Of a stretch of DNA of 64,000 nt, positions 11,727-26,700 are shown piece after piece; the first letter of the stretch is position 1; each line of letters opens with the position of its first letter. The notes under the pieces are model-generated. The model did not search any database and was not told the DNA's origin. It saw only the letters and a program-made list of their open reading frames with translations. This DNA is from Henricia sp. BOLD:AAB3569 (Eukaryota > Echinodermata > Asteroidea > Spinulosida > Echinasteridae). The position numbers were made by a program, and so were the translations under genes. The DNA is taken from NCBI GenBank assembly GCA_037783545.1, contig JBBELK010000622.1, forward strand, positions 682,001 to 746,000, given 5' to 3'.

Positions 11727-14700
11727 CTGCGGGAAAGAAAAACGAAACTAGCTCAGAAAAGCAATCCATACCTAAACTAAACCCCTCAAAAAAAGTTCGG
11801 AAAGTCAAGTTTGACTGACGATTTCTCTCTTGTAATTTTATAACTCCCGATGCGCCATTTTCATAATGCAAATGTATGACATGCCACTAGAGGGCATTTG
11901 CAATCTGTGCACTGCGCGGTAACTCTATGGCTTTGGCACATTGCGGTGATGAAGCCAATACAATAGTTGATCGGCACCGATCGAGCGACGTCCGTGTAGA
12001 TATCGATCGTGAAGTCATATGGATGGAGGAAGGAAAGTCATATCATGCATTTCGGTACGGTGGCCGCTGGCACCGGGCTGAAAATGTCAGATCTGATTCG
12101 GCACAAGAATTGCTTTGTACACTACATGTAGTGCATATGATGTTCAACAGTTACATACATGATACATCAGTGTTCTCCACTGCCGGTTTTGTCCGGGCGC
12201 GTCGCCCGGACAAAAACTTGGCCGCCCGGACAAAAAAAATAAAAAATTCCGAGTGGTTATAAATATTCATATCTTACATATCATCCAATCAGACTTTACT
12301 ATTTTTATACCGAGCGGGGCCGAGTTGTAAACATAATGTTTGTACACGCCATGTTGTTATTGTGTATGCGTGCACAACGCATGGCGACTTCGCTTGACCT
12401 AAATCTGTTAGAACTGAGGAAATAACGGTACAGTCATGTAGTTTGAATAATGCAACCGACAAATTGCAAGCTGATGACTTTGAGTTTTACAAAGACCAGA
12501 AAAAAAGCGCTTTATAAAAGGGTATGAAGTGTTTGAACTTACGAACTGGGTAAGTCTGCTATTTTTCAAACAGTGCTGTATAAACGGTATTGCTCCGTCA
12601 AAACAACCATTAGCCAATGAGCGTACGTCTCGGTGCTCTCCTTTTGAAAATTAGCATAAAGAGTCTCCGCCCATAAAACATGCGTGTACAGAAAGAACAA
12701 GGCTGTGATTCAGCCTTGAGTGTGTCAGTCTGGTTTCCAGACCAAGATATTTCGGTAACCAGACTATTTTGCAGTTGGCTACAGTTCACTACGCACTTTT
12801 GCTGCATAGCATACAGGCCAATTCTTCACACTTCACAAGTTAACCTCAGACTAACCTGAGGGCGGCTTAAGTTGACATGATTATCTCAAACGTTTTCCAA
12901 AAGCATGCAGTACATTAAACTCTTGCAACAGTGCCCCTTTAACGCACTCCCTAACTCCTGCGTACATGAAGTGGCCCTGTTGAAAAAGGCCCCATTTCGT
13001 GGTGGGACTAGCGACAGAAATCTTGTCGCCTCTGCTGGACCAATCAGGACGCTTGGCAGTGCATTGCAGCATGATTGCAGGCATTTAAATGTAACGCGCG
13101 CAGATTGTAAACACCGTGCATGCATGTGATACGTGTACTCGGTAATGCTGGCCGTTGTCCGCGTCGACGATTGGCTGCTATTTAAAGCATACTGGGGAAT
13201 TTGTTCCATTACATTCGTCAGCATGCATCCCTGTTATTAATTACTGAAAGTTTGGTAGGAATGGGACAGTCATAAGGAACGGAACCCAATACAATTTCTG
13301 GAAAGTATAGAAATCGTTTCTTTTCGGCATAACATGACCGAATTGATTAAATTTCATCAAAATGACTCGGGCGTGAGTTGGCTCAAGACAACAGCCGGCT
13401 CACTCCACAGATTTGCGTGTTTTTCCTCAGGGTATTTGTTACGTCGCTTTGCAGAGTGGAAATTCCCTGATATCTCAGGATGGCAGTACATGTACTTACC
13501 ACACAAACTGCATAGTGGAGATGTGCCAACGTGACAACAGCAACTAGACAGTACAGAAGCCGTACCTCCATAGAGCCTAGATTAATACACACTGACACTG
13601 CTGCTGTCATCATTACTGGGATTAGTAGCAGGTTGAACCTCTTGGCTTTTGTCTCAGTCATTTGGCTGATAATCAAGTAGCACTAAAAAGAGAGACAAAA
13701 GATACCTCATGTGTTTCTAAAGACGTATTGTCCGTGCGTTTTGGGTGTGGCATCTCGAACAAAAAAAGGTTTTCTTGAATTTATATTTTTCGAGAAACAT
13801 AAAAGTTAGTCGCTTTCAAATGAGAAATAAATTTCTTTTTAAAAAGACTTGGGCGTAGACTTTAAATTTCAGCACTACAGACAGGGGCCGTCCATAAAGT
13901 ACGTATGCATGAAATGCCGACTTTTTAAACCCCCCCTCACCCCCTGTACTAGCCTTTGTTAAGGCCTCACAGCTGGGTGAGTCGTGCGCCAGAACGAGAG
14001 CGCCACCATGCGACGAGGACGGGACGAGCAGCGCCAGCTGTGAGGCCTTTGCTGACCCGGAATTTTGCTCACCGCCAACAAAGGCCTTACAGCTGGCGCT
14101 GCTCGTCCCGCTCGTCCTGTCCTCGTCGCATGGTGGCGCTCTCGTTCTGGTGCGCGACTCACCCAGCTGTGAGGCATTAACAAAGGCTACCCCTGTACGC
14201 ATGGCGTACGCAGTGGCTCCAACCACCCCTCCCACCCCCTATACGCATACGCATTCCATATATATACCTCGGCATTGGTAAGCATTGGTAAATGGTTCAG
14301 TACTACATGTATATAGTGCTATATACTACTAGTACGATTCGCATGTCGCCTCCAAAGTCTGAAATAAATTACAAAATGTATAGATTTCTTTTGAATATTT
14401 TTGAAAATGACACATAAAGCATCAGTAACTGCAGATTTTATGAGAAAACCTAAATTGAGGAGTGAGAAAAATGTGAGATGTGTGGGAAAAATGTGTGGCC
14501 CGTCTAATATGTTTCGTACATAAGGTCTAAAGCCATGGTCAACTTGTCCATCCTTTCCCGATTTACTAAAAGGAAATTTTCGGTTTGCGTACATACGCAT
14601 TGGCTTGGACACCCCCTCAACCCCAATACGCATGGTGTACGCAATGTCACCAACCACCCCTCCGTGCGTATGTACTTTATGGACGGCCCCTCAGGCTAAT

Positions 14701-17700
14701 AAGCTTCGTTTTAAAACGGAGCATTCTTGGCCAGGACAACAAAAATACCCTACACGAATGCAGCGTTTAGACTCATTTTGAAATTACCTTGAACCAATTT
14801 ACCGTCCCGACTATTTGACTTGAACCGACTTGATCAACATGCCTGACTTGACATTGGTGTCCAGTGTTTTTCATTTGCTAGGGCGGCACTCCCCCCCGCA
14901 AAGCCCCGCCCCAATTTTTCTGTTACCTGGAATTAGTTTTATCCGTATATTATTCTATTGAACGCGGGATGCACATCAAGAAGGGATAATAAAGGACGTG
15001 TTTCTGTCGTCACAGATCCAAATTTAGATCACAAACTGTGTCACTATTCGTTTTTTCCTCAACGTTTTTATTTATTGTTTTAAATTTCCCCACCAATTAC
15101 ACGTTCACTTCCACCTCAACAATTTCCTTTTTAAATTCATGACGATGTCTCTTCCAACCGGTTGAACAAAAAAGGATTTTAAAAACCGCAAACGCAAGTG
15201 ACGCGCATTCACCTTCTTTTATGTCTTTTTGTTTTGATCGGTACCAAGTGGGGCACCTGTACTCCCTACGCGAAAAGCCGTACTAACTGCCATAAACAAA
15301 GTACCCGACTATGTTAGACGGATTTAGTCAACAGAGGGCGACATCAGTTCGTTTTCCTTGGGAGCGGCCCGTGTGCAGTGGTACATGTACATACATGATG
15401 TAAATACATGAAAGGTATCGTAAAAATGTTTGCAGTGCGGCATTTGTTTTTGCTAGGGCGGTCGTGATTTTGCTCGGGCAGTCAAGATTTTGCGCGGGCG
15501 GCACAAAAAATAGGTAGGGCGGCACGCCCTAGCAAAACATCTCGTGGAGAACCCTGGGTGTCAAATGACTGGACTTGGGACTCGAAGGCCATTTGACTTG
15601 ACTTGACTTATTGGGAGCAGAGGGAGACTCGTTACAACCCTGCCATACTTACAGTAATATTAGACATGACAATACCAATGGTTAGGCAGAACAAGCGAGG
15701 CTCCTGCTGCAGTATGTCATTTGGGGAAAAACAAGCCCACAAAGTCAGTACCAGCAAGAGAATAGCGATAGGAAATACTGGCTCCAAGGCTTGATAAAAT
15801 GAGCGATTCTTGCCAGTTCCATCTCGGTAGGATCTGCAATTCAAACATTTAGTATAGGATTTCCCAGTTATTTTTGCACTTATATAAACTCCTTAAAAAA
15901 AGTTTGGAAAGTCAAGTTTGACTGACGATTTCTCTCTTGTTACTTAATAATTTCCCTTGAATTTTATATCATTGGAAAGCCCTGTTATTCCTCTTTACAA
16001 TGATGTGTCATTTGTTATGATTAAGCAATTAGGGGATGTGCAGTATAGCGGAATACAGGGGTGGGTGGAAAGTGAAATGTCACAAAATTCACTGCTATTG
16101 TCATGCAGTGCATTCCCCTTTTGCTTGGAGGATGGGAATGCATTTTTTGACAATAGCAATGCATTTTGTGACATTTCACTTTACACCCGCCCCCGTATTC
16201 AGCTGTGCTGCCCTTCCCCCAATTGCTTAATCATAACAAATGACACATCATCATAAAGAGGAATAACAGGGCTTTCCAATGATATAAAATTCAAGGAAAA
16301 TTATTTTGCAACAAGAGAGAAATCGTCAGTCAAACTTGACTTTTTGAACTTTTTTTGAGGAGTTTATGTATATCAAGAAAATTCCCTAGAACGATACTTT
16401 AATTTCATCCCCAATCAGCGACGAGCTTACTTCTCAATTTGAATTCAGACAAGCCACCGATAGATTTCATTTGCTGTGCAGTATAATTCAAATAGCTAGC
16501 ATCGTAATTTGTCAGAAATGCGTGAAATTCGTCTCGTGCGATAATCGGCATTGTATTGAAACAGTGAATTCATCTTTCTGCCCCAAAATAAATTACAATA
16601 GACACTTAATAATTTTCGGTGCCTGTATAATGTACTTTTTTGTTAAATATTGTATATTTATTTTTTTCACTGGACTCGGATGGACTCTGCCCAAATCTCC
16701 GAGTCCTTATCGTCCGAGTCCGAGTCCTGACTGGCCGAGTCCGAGTCCTTGAAAATCATGAGTCCTACAGGGTTGAGATCTAAACGAACAGGACTTTAAC
16801 AGGAAAATGCAAAAATACCCGGCACATTTATAGGCTTTCTCATGTAGTAAGAAATGCAAAGAAGGCACTCTCTAAATTTAAGTGACCAAAATGCTAAAAT
16901 AAATGGAAAAAAAAGAGAGATGAATTCACTTTTTCAATACAATGCCAATCACCGCACCGTTTTATTTTTCCCTCCCCCCTATCCGCATTTGAAACCTTAT
17001 TTTATCTGCCTCTCTGAACTCCAGCATCGACAGCCATCTTTTCCCACTGCATCTCAACTACATGTACATTGTACCATTTAACAAGAAAACGCAAAAATAC
17101 CCAGACATTTATAGGCTTTTATGGTGTAGGAAATGGAAAGAATACACTCTCTGATAGTATACCGTACATGATTGGTAAATTGTTACAAATAGTTTTATCC
17201 CCCTGTGTGGTTGAAGATTTGCATGATTAAAACCAACCTGAGAAAAACCAGCTCCATACTTCGTATAACTTTTGAGAAAACAGTCAAAAAAGGGTTTGCA
17301 GTCATTTCGCCCCAAAACCACTTCGCCCTGAACCATTTCGCCCTGTGCACCAAGTGGTTTGGGGCGAAGTGTTATTTGGCGGTGTAGTGTTTGGACGAAG
17401 TAATTTGGGGCGAAATGGCACTCGGGCGAAGTGGTTTGGGGCTAAATGAATTTTCGTCTCATGAGACGAAAACTAATTGTTTTACTCATTTCTCAAAGAC
17501 TATAGCACTTACATGTAAGACAAAACCATTTCAGGGGAAGTTTTTTACGGTCATCATGTTTATATTGTGTAAGTTAGGCGTAAATCTGTGAACATTTTTG
17601 ATTTTCGAGATTACCAATGATGTATGTACTGCCTTTAAGTCCCCGCCCCCACCCCCCAAATAACAAATTGATGACTGTAAATGAATGGAGTAGTTGCATA

Positions 17701-20700
17701 GCATAGATTTATTTATAATACAATATCACTTACTCATATATATTCCAGATAGTATTTGGTAGAGAAAGGAACAGAGCACCACCTACAGGTATAGGAAGAG
17801 AGAATAAAATGCATAGTGTGTTGTGATATGGGGCATTGCCGTTTGACATTATTGACCAGAAATTATGCCCTCCGAGACCCCGTTCTCACCAGAGAAATCG
17901 CTTCGTTTGATGATGATCCGACGAAGAGATTTCCTGATGTGAACGCACGCCTCTTCATTCGACGAAGATTAGAATGTTTTCGTTCGACGAAGCAAAATAG
18001 TTTCATTCAACGAAGAGATCGCTTCATTCGACAAAGCAAATTTGTAATGTGACTTTGTAATATGAACGGTAATGCTCTTTATTAGATCTTCGTGCGATCT
18101 TCGTTAAGTGAGATGTGAACGCACGCTTCATTAACTAACGATGATTAACTAATCTTCATCGAACGAAGCAACTTCTCCAGTGAGAACAGGTTCATAGCTG
18201 AAATATTAGCAAAAGCTGAATTTTCAATTATTTAGCTCATTCATCTTTATATGCAGTGTTTCTGGACGTCTGCGCTGCGCCATTTTGCAAAACTTTAGCA
18301 TGCATTTTGGCCTTTAAACAGCCATTTCTCAGCAACCAGTGGGCCTATCACAGTAAATTTGTACGCCTACAATTCTGGATGGACTTTGGCTCGCAGTCAC
18401 AAAGGCATCAAGGTAAAGGCCACGTTTAACATAACTATATGTGAGTGACCCGCTCTGTGGCGCACATCATATACTGCGTATAATAATAATAATAGCGCCA
18501 AATGCCAGGGCCTCTAGGCGCTTTACAGTATAAACCAAAGCAATAAAATATACATGTACATGTATAGATAAAAAAGATTAAATGTTAAAACCAAAGAGCA
18601 TCATCAAGAGCATCAAGTCTGGTAATACTGAATAAAAAGATGTGTCTTAAGCTGGGACTTGAAATTACTGATGGAATGAATTTGACGCATGCTGTTAGGA
18701 AGACCATTCCAGAGGTGTGCCGCTGAAAAAACAAATGATCTATATGTGCGTGTTCTGTTGGAACACGCACACGCAGTACACAGCGCCCATGCATTTTGGA
18801 CCATGCATTATTCGGCTTGCGTGTGCTTGCCGCAAAATATTACAACATACCGGTAGTTGATGCCAATGCTTTGTGTATTTCGGATCAACTACCGGTACAC
18901 GTCGTGATACGGGAAACACGCACTGCACTAAGCATACATTTCACTCAAATCATCATGTCGAAAAAAAGAGTCTTCAAATCGGACGAAAAAATTGCACTTT
19001 TGGAAAGAATGTAAGTAAATCACTGTACTCAACTGAAAACTCGATATAGCTGAGATTGTGTGTCAAGTATATTCTTGGCCATTTAGAGCGTGCACAGTGT
19101 TGCTGTTGGTGGGCATTTTGTGGGCTAGAAATTATTGAAAAGACGCGGCCGACCGAGACCGGCCAGTAAATTTTGGCCGGTGTGCCACAGTGCGGTGGGT
19201 CCGTGGTGTACGGTCAAACTCAGTGTTCGAATTTGTTGTCAAGCTTGATCAGCTTCAAAAACGACAAAGCAAAAAATCCCTGCATATGAGGCTTGATGGA
19301 ACATTATTACATGTACATGTAATGCCACAACAGCAATGTTCAGTGGAATTTATGCTATATTTGTTTTTAAAAAACAACTACAAAACCGTAAACAAATGGT
19401 ACTCCCGCAATGGCGCATATTCAAACACACACGTTTTAGCACATTGTGGCCGATTTGTTTGTCTGAGGTGGGCTTAGTTGCGTGACGTCACCATCATTGA
19501 GAAGTTCTATTTTTAGTATAAGGCTTGCATTAGTTTGGTCTCTTGACGAATGCTATAATGGTGGTACATGTAGTTTACTGTACTAAAGGAGCATTACCAG
19601 ATCATATTTTTTACATTTTTCTCATGGTTGTTGGGATTTTGATACCATATAATTTGTCTTATTTTTCTCATTACCAGGCCTTCATTTTAATAAATCTGAG
19701 GAGAGCTGTGCATCGCTCTCCTTAAATCAAAAGGTGAATTAAGGAGAGTGATTTCAAAATCGCTCTCCTTAAATCAAAAGAATGAATTAAGGAGAGTGAT
19801 TTGCTCTCGCTAACAAAACGCAAGTTTAAAGGCCCTGGACACTATTTGTAGTTACTCAAAATGACAACCAAAGGTGTCTATGCCTTTAATAAACACATAC
19901 TCAAGAAAAGGAACACAACATTCACCAGTAGTTCAACTTTTTCTTACTCAATTTAAAGAGTTTAATTATGAAACCTTTTTTTTTTATACCACCTCTGACA
20001 ATTCCATTAGTTTGCAAAATAAAAACCCAGAGTTGAGAGACAAACAGTGACACACACAGTCACATTTTAATGTTTGTCATTGACCAATCACAACTGCGAA
20101 ACTTAACCACCAATTGAGCTGTTTGATAATAATAATATTAAATATTGTTTGAATGGTGATCGGGTTTTAAGGCCAGTAATTATTCAATGAGAAACATGGC
20201 CCAATTTCATCCTTAGCACAATTTTCATTTAGTTAGCTGTTACCCATATAAAAGGGTAAATTGCTGGCTAACCTGCACTGCAGGTTAGCCAGCCTGTGCA
20301 TATACGGGTTTGAAGGGAACCGGAACCGTAACGATCGTAACGGTCGGGTACCCGGGTATCCGCAAAGCAGGCATCGCGAATTTCAAACCCGGAAGTAAGG
20401 GCAGGTGTTTTCCCGCTAGCGGCCGCCGGACCGCCACATGTTTGTATATGATTTATAGCAAGGTTCATGAAGTCAAAGACTCAAAGTTACATGCATCTTA
20501 TGTAGATTGTTTTGAAAATAAAGTTTATGTAACTTAGACATAATAAAAATACCTTTGAAGGATGTGCATAATAAAGAAAAATCTCGAAAAATTTACGGAG
20601 AGTTGAAGACGAAGTCCGCAAGTCAACAAATTCACCGGTTTCTCCGACGGCAGCAGCACAGTGCACAGACTAGTGCACAAACACGGTAAGTATGAAGGCA

Positions 20701-23700
20701 CATGTACAAACTGTACAGTGCCTTCACCTGGGACGGCCTGACGCATGTGCTATGTACGATAACAGTTGGCCCAGTCGCTCCATTACGCCCACGGCGATTG
20801 GCTAGTTTCAGTGCACGTGGTGACTTTAAAGCGCAAAAAGCCGGCCGGATACCTTGCGTTTCGTCCGTGATCCGATCACGATAGCGCTATAGCGCACGTT
20901 ATGCAGTCGCATCACAAGGTGTACGGGTTTTGCGATGCGTTTTGATGGCGATGTGGTCACGATTTTGTGTAGGCCTACGTGTCCGTCGAAACGCAATCGC
21001 AAAATTTCGAGCATGCTCGAAATTTGGCGTCTGTGGAATCGCAACGGAGTGGGAACGCAAGGAGTACATTTTTCAGCGATTTCGATCTTACTGCCCAAAA
21101 TAAAATATAGGCCCTATGCCACACGTTTTAAAGGTATTTGATTCCCTTTTTATTGTACTATCGTACATGGCTTTTGTCATGCGTTCGGTCCCATCCTATT
21201 CCCGAGTAGGCCTAAACTAAAACCACAAAGGACAGTGGCACAGAACTTGACATGACATTGTAGGTACTGCAGCCGATCTCACGAAAGAGTGCGCAGCTTG
21301 CCTAACTGTACAACCAAATATTCAATCACCATCGCACGCACCCTGACCATCTTGACACGACTGCCGCTTTTGTTATTGTCGCCTTTCAAGTTGCCGAATG
21401 CCGATATGGTAAGCTCGGCCCCCGAAGGCACTCATTGGCTGCTTCACGCAGACCATGCACAGACCGACAACCAATAGGGAAGCTTTTTACAAACAACCCG
21501 TAATAACACCTCCAATCATTTGCGGTAATTTAGCGCTCGCTGTCATGTCATGCATGCAGCTGGGCTTGAAAGGGCGCCCTCATTTGATGACGAATAGTTG
21601 GGCTTTTGTTATGGGACATGTTCAGTGAAAAAGCTGTTTCCTGCTTACCTTTTGGGCGTGTTTTATGCAGATACATGTACCCGTCCTCAGTCGGTTTCTG
21701 TCTGTATGACGAAGAAATGCTGTAAACCAGCGTCCAAAACCAATTTGCGTCCGTAATTCATTCTCTCGGTCTTTGCTGGGCTGCACTCCCGGCGACCAAA
21801 CTGCCCAGGCGACGAGTTCCGTCCCATTTTCCCGAAAATATTCTACATTGCCTATTTATCAATTCCATGGTTTTTGGGCAAACTTCCTAAAAATGCAGCC
21901 AAACTTGCAAGATTTCCGATCACACGACCGGTTGCAAAGTTTGATGCACGATCGGCAGCAAAGTTTGAGAGAATTTAGGCCTATCCAAAATAATCACACG
22001 CACACCAAATAAACTAGGCCAAAGCTTCTTTTAATGTATCACATTGTATTACATTGAGCTGCCAGCAGTGCGGCACATATCACAGAAACCACCACAGACA
22101 ATGTAATACAATACTCCATAAGTATCAATGGGCAGTGAATTCCCTCAAAGGGCCAGGGGAGCCGTTAATGTCGGCACTTCTAGAATAAGTGGACACAAAA
22201 GACGCATCCACGATCTTTTCTTGTTTTTCTTTCGTGGTTTTTGCTTTCGGAAACAATCCTTTTCATACGTTTTCAAACGTTTTCATACGTTTTCAAAGCT
22301 TTTTATACTCTCCTGGAATAAAACAAAAAGGTTGTTAGATTTTGAAAAAAATGCTCTTGTTAAAATTGTAAGGAGCGCTTTTTTTTGCTCTCCTTAAAAA
22401 TTTTAAGGAGCGCGGAGGAGCGCGAGCGCGATCGCGCTCCTTTAAAATGAAGGCCTGCATTACCATTCTGGAATTTCGCGTTCTCAATCCGTATATTTCC
22501 AGGGATATCGTGAGAAATCCACCGAAGTTTAGTAAACTAATTTATCTGGTTCCATAAAGCAGTGAAGTGATTACACCAACCTTTTTGCTTCCACATCCAA
22601 ATTGGGGATTGCAATTTCCTGTTTTCTTCCCAAGGATAGTATTTTAGGGAGGTACATGTATTTTATGTGATTGTTAGGTTAGAACGAAATTTATTTCTGG
22701 TCACGCTTCTTTCAAAATCTTACCAAGAGTAGCCACAATGAAGAGATATCGAAACTCAAAGCCGAAAGCGTAGGTACCTTTCCACATTTCATATCCAAAG
22801 ATGCCACTTAAAACGTACAGAACCACCAAAAGCTGCAACAATAACAAAATACAGTTTTAATAAGGGAATAAAAGTGTGTTTTGCAAGTCTTAAAGGCAGT
22901 ATACATCATTGGTAATTTCGAAAATAAACATGATGACCGTAGAAAACTTCCCCTGAAATGATTTTGTTTAAAGTGCTATAGTCTTTGCGAAATGAGTAAA
23001 ACTCTTAGTTTTCGTCTCATGAGAAGAAAATTCAATTCGCCCCAAAACTATTTCGCCCAAGTACCATTTCGCCCAAAACCACTTCGCCCGAGTGCCATTT
23101 CGGCCCAAATTACTTCGTACAAACACTACATCGCCCAAATGCCACTTCGCCCCAAAACCACTTCATGCACAGGCCGTGGTTCAGGGCAAAATGGTTTTGG
23201 GGCGAAATGACTGCAAACCCTTTTTTGACTGTTTTCTCAAAAGTTAGACTTAGTACGGAGCTGGTTTTTGCTCAGGTTGGTTTTAATCATGCATATCTTC
23301 AATCACACAGGGGGATAAAACTATTTGTAACAGTTTACCAATCATGTATATTATCTTTAAACTGTACATTTAATGCTGGCTGGGGACATGGAGGCTGATA
23401 ATTACCGCTGGGCGACTAGTGGATTTTGCTACTCGCGATCGAGTAGTTGGGCTATTTCACAATAAGTGGTCATTTGAGTAAATTACAGTATAACCCATCC
23501 TGGATAACTTTATCAGTGCAAATACATGTTATGAGTGATTTTATATGATGGGTAATATGAAGGACAAGCTACAGAACTATTTTTACATAATTCTACGAGT
23601 TATTCGTTTTAAATTTCTCTATTTACATGCACTTTTAACACCATTTTGGAGTCTCATTTCAAGTTTTACTGTAGTTTAAGTGGAATCATTTTGTTGATGA

Positions 23701-26700
23701 TGCATTATTGTGGTGAATTTGGTGATCAATCATGGATATATAGTGTTCAACAATATTGTAAAACTTGGGTTGGTGTAATTCGGTCGAAAAATTTTAATTT
23801 TATGAACATTTCAAAATAAAGTGGATTTCCCGTTAAATAAAATATGGTAATGTCCTCTCCAGGCAGGGGTATTCATGACAATGGAATAGTTTGGAAATAT
23901 GTACTCACAAGTATGTTTGTATCATCTACAGGACACATTTGATGGAGTAAATATGACAATTTGATCGTGGGAGAGATTTGAGTAAATATTATCAAGATCA
24001 TATTCAGGGTTGTGAAAATCCGTTAAAAATTTGTCCTCTCCAGGACAGCAGTTAATTGTAATATAACATGTCAACCATGATTGAAATATTTTATGTTATG
24101 TTTGTAAAATTAACAGTACCATTCCTTCTAACAGGACATTGCATGGCATTACAATTTCAACATTTAGTCTGGCCATTATATTGTGATATTCTGTGTTTAA
24201 CAAAATGTCCTCTCCAGACAACCCATTACAAATCATTATTTCATTGGAAAAAATAAACATGTTAATCATAATGCCACGCTCTGATATTTTAGGAATTATT
24301 AGTATACATCCTGAAGTTTTTAGATCAACAGAGTTTTTGTGAGTGGGACAAGTTTGAAATTTGACCCCCATTTGCCAGTGAGACTGAAAGTGTACACTTA
24401 TTGTGAAATAGCCCTTTTGCAACAATTACTCAGGAGTAATCGATTAATCGGGAATAGATGGCAAAGTATCAAAAGGGAGGAAAAAACAAAACGCACGTGT
24501 GTGTGTATAAGTAACCAACTGTACAGCAGTAATTTGCCCAATCTGTGCCGCCCCGATTCTGTTTCAAACAATGCATAGATGGTGAACTTCAGCAAGGATT
24601 ATTTCGTATTTCTCTCCTAAAAAACTACCTCGATTACCTTTGAGTACTAAAAATCAAACGGTCTTGCTCTGCGATTAGACGGCGTAAGTTTGCCATAATT
24701 CTCCTTCAACCCGTGCATTTAAACAACTGTCATGTATTAAACATAACATGTATTAAAGGGCCCCTTATTTAGGATTTTTATCAATGAAATCTATGCTTTA
24801 AAACCACTCTACTTAGTTAAAGTCATAAAAATCCTATTTGGAGCTTGCTTTGGGGGTTAAAACAAAGGTTTTTAGTTTTTATGCTAATGCGAATATGCAT
24901 ATATTCATGACCAAGGTCACTATGTCACAAGAGGCAAACACAGGAAAATCACATTCAACTGTGTACAAAAGATTCCACTTTTTTCTCAATTTTCCTGAAA
25001 CTTTTGTAATCCATGGCTGTTTTAGTTTGTTTTACATGTTGCCTGCTGTAAGCCATGACAAAACTGGGGGTAGAAACTGCAGCAATTTGCCACAAGTCCA
25101 ACTTGAAGTCTTATGTTTTTTCTTAACTTTTCCCTTCCGTCTTCCTTAGGCACAAAGTTGTTTAGCATGTCACAGCCCTTTAATCGCGAATACGAGTAGC
25201 GCAATGAAACAGTTCGTTGAACTGGGTTTACGCAGCAGATGACACGTGGAGATATCATTGTACTTGATCGTTGTGGTTCAAAACATGCTTGTCGGACTTT
25301 CGGCAAGCACAAAGGACACAATGAATTGAAATAGCGGCATACACAACAAATAAGTCACCTGCACACAGGTCGCCTTTTAAGTGTCATGAGTGTGCTGGGA
25401 AACAGGCATGTTGCAGTGTAACAATATAGAATATATTCGCGGTTAATCGCGAGTACATTGTATGTACGGTAACGGTACTCGCGGCGCCGCGATTAATCGA
25501 GTAGTTTAAAAATGATAGTCACGAGTACGAGTACCGTTTACTACTCGCGATTAATCGATTAATTCATTTTTTGTATAAATTGCTATTTCTCTGGTGTAAA
25601 GTACATGTACAATGTATGATGTTGTGATTGTAATCTACATATATACCAAATTGAAAAGGAAATCTGGGGGTGGAGGAGGGAGGTGTAAAGAGGACACCAG
25701 CCATTCCCCCTTCTTTCCCCCTCCCCCCCCCCCCCCGCCATGATAAACAGAAAAACTAAATAAAAGTGGAAGGGGGTGATTCTAGCTGTTTAAGTAGAAT
25801 GACCCAAACAAGAACATCTTACCAACTGGCTGAAATCATAGGACCATGGCAGAAACAGGACACCAGTCAAGTACTTCTCCCAGTGCGATATGAAAAATGT
25901 GGCCACCACGATACACAGTACAATGTACAACAGCCACACGTTTGCTCCATAGTCAGTACTGTCACGTCCAAACACCGAGTAGACGCCAATCGTTAGCAAC
26001 CCACATATGATGCTATCACTTCCATGGTCAAACAACTCGCCCAGTGGTGTGCTGGAGTTTGTACGCCTTGCCTGTTTGCCATCTATACCATCTACATATG
26101 AAAAATGTAAACAAATAAAATAATTAGGGAATAAAAGTGGGATTGGCCAGTCTTAAACACTTTAAGCTTGGCGCAAACGGGAGGCAAAAAACACTAAACA
26201 CGAAACAAAAACGTTTTTCTCATGACTTTGACATTCGTCTGCGTTACTCCAAAACAGAAAACGCCGTTTCGCGAAACGGCGACTTAGCGATGACCAATCA
26301 TCGATCGTATTCCGGATCACGTGGTATCAAGATATCATGCGACTGTACGGTACGTTGTTTCGCGAAACAATCGGTGCTTATTCCGCGAAACATGTTTTCA
26401 TCAAAACAGACGTTACGGTCTACCGTCTGCGGAGAAATGACGATGAACAATCATCGATCGTATTCCGGACCATGTGGTATCAAGATACATCATCTTATTG
26501 TACCGCTTTATTGTCGCCAATGGCGTTTCGGTGGCATTTTTGTTTCGCTGTGTGGCATTTCTGTTTTTCCGTTTGCGGGATGGATACACTTAAACGTGAA
26601 ACGGGGGGTAAACGAATTTGTGTCGTGTTTCATGTTTTTTGCCTCCCGTTTGCGCCGGGCTTTAGATGTTAACACGTAGACACTTTGGGCTCGTTTGTTT

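Noticed and set aside
11461..11871. 136-codon minus-strand frame over SELENOI exon 9
   Set aside because: It reads the exon in the wrong frame and runs through the acceptor; the conserved C terminus is in another frame.
25718..25740. Poly-C run as a functional element
   Set aside because: Simple homopolymer; length may be uncertain from sequencing.
26137..26679. 180-codon open frame on the + strand
   Set aside because: It lies wholly within the 26164-26663 foldback, is matched by other overlapping frames and has no recognisable domain.
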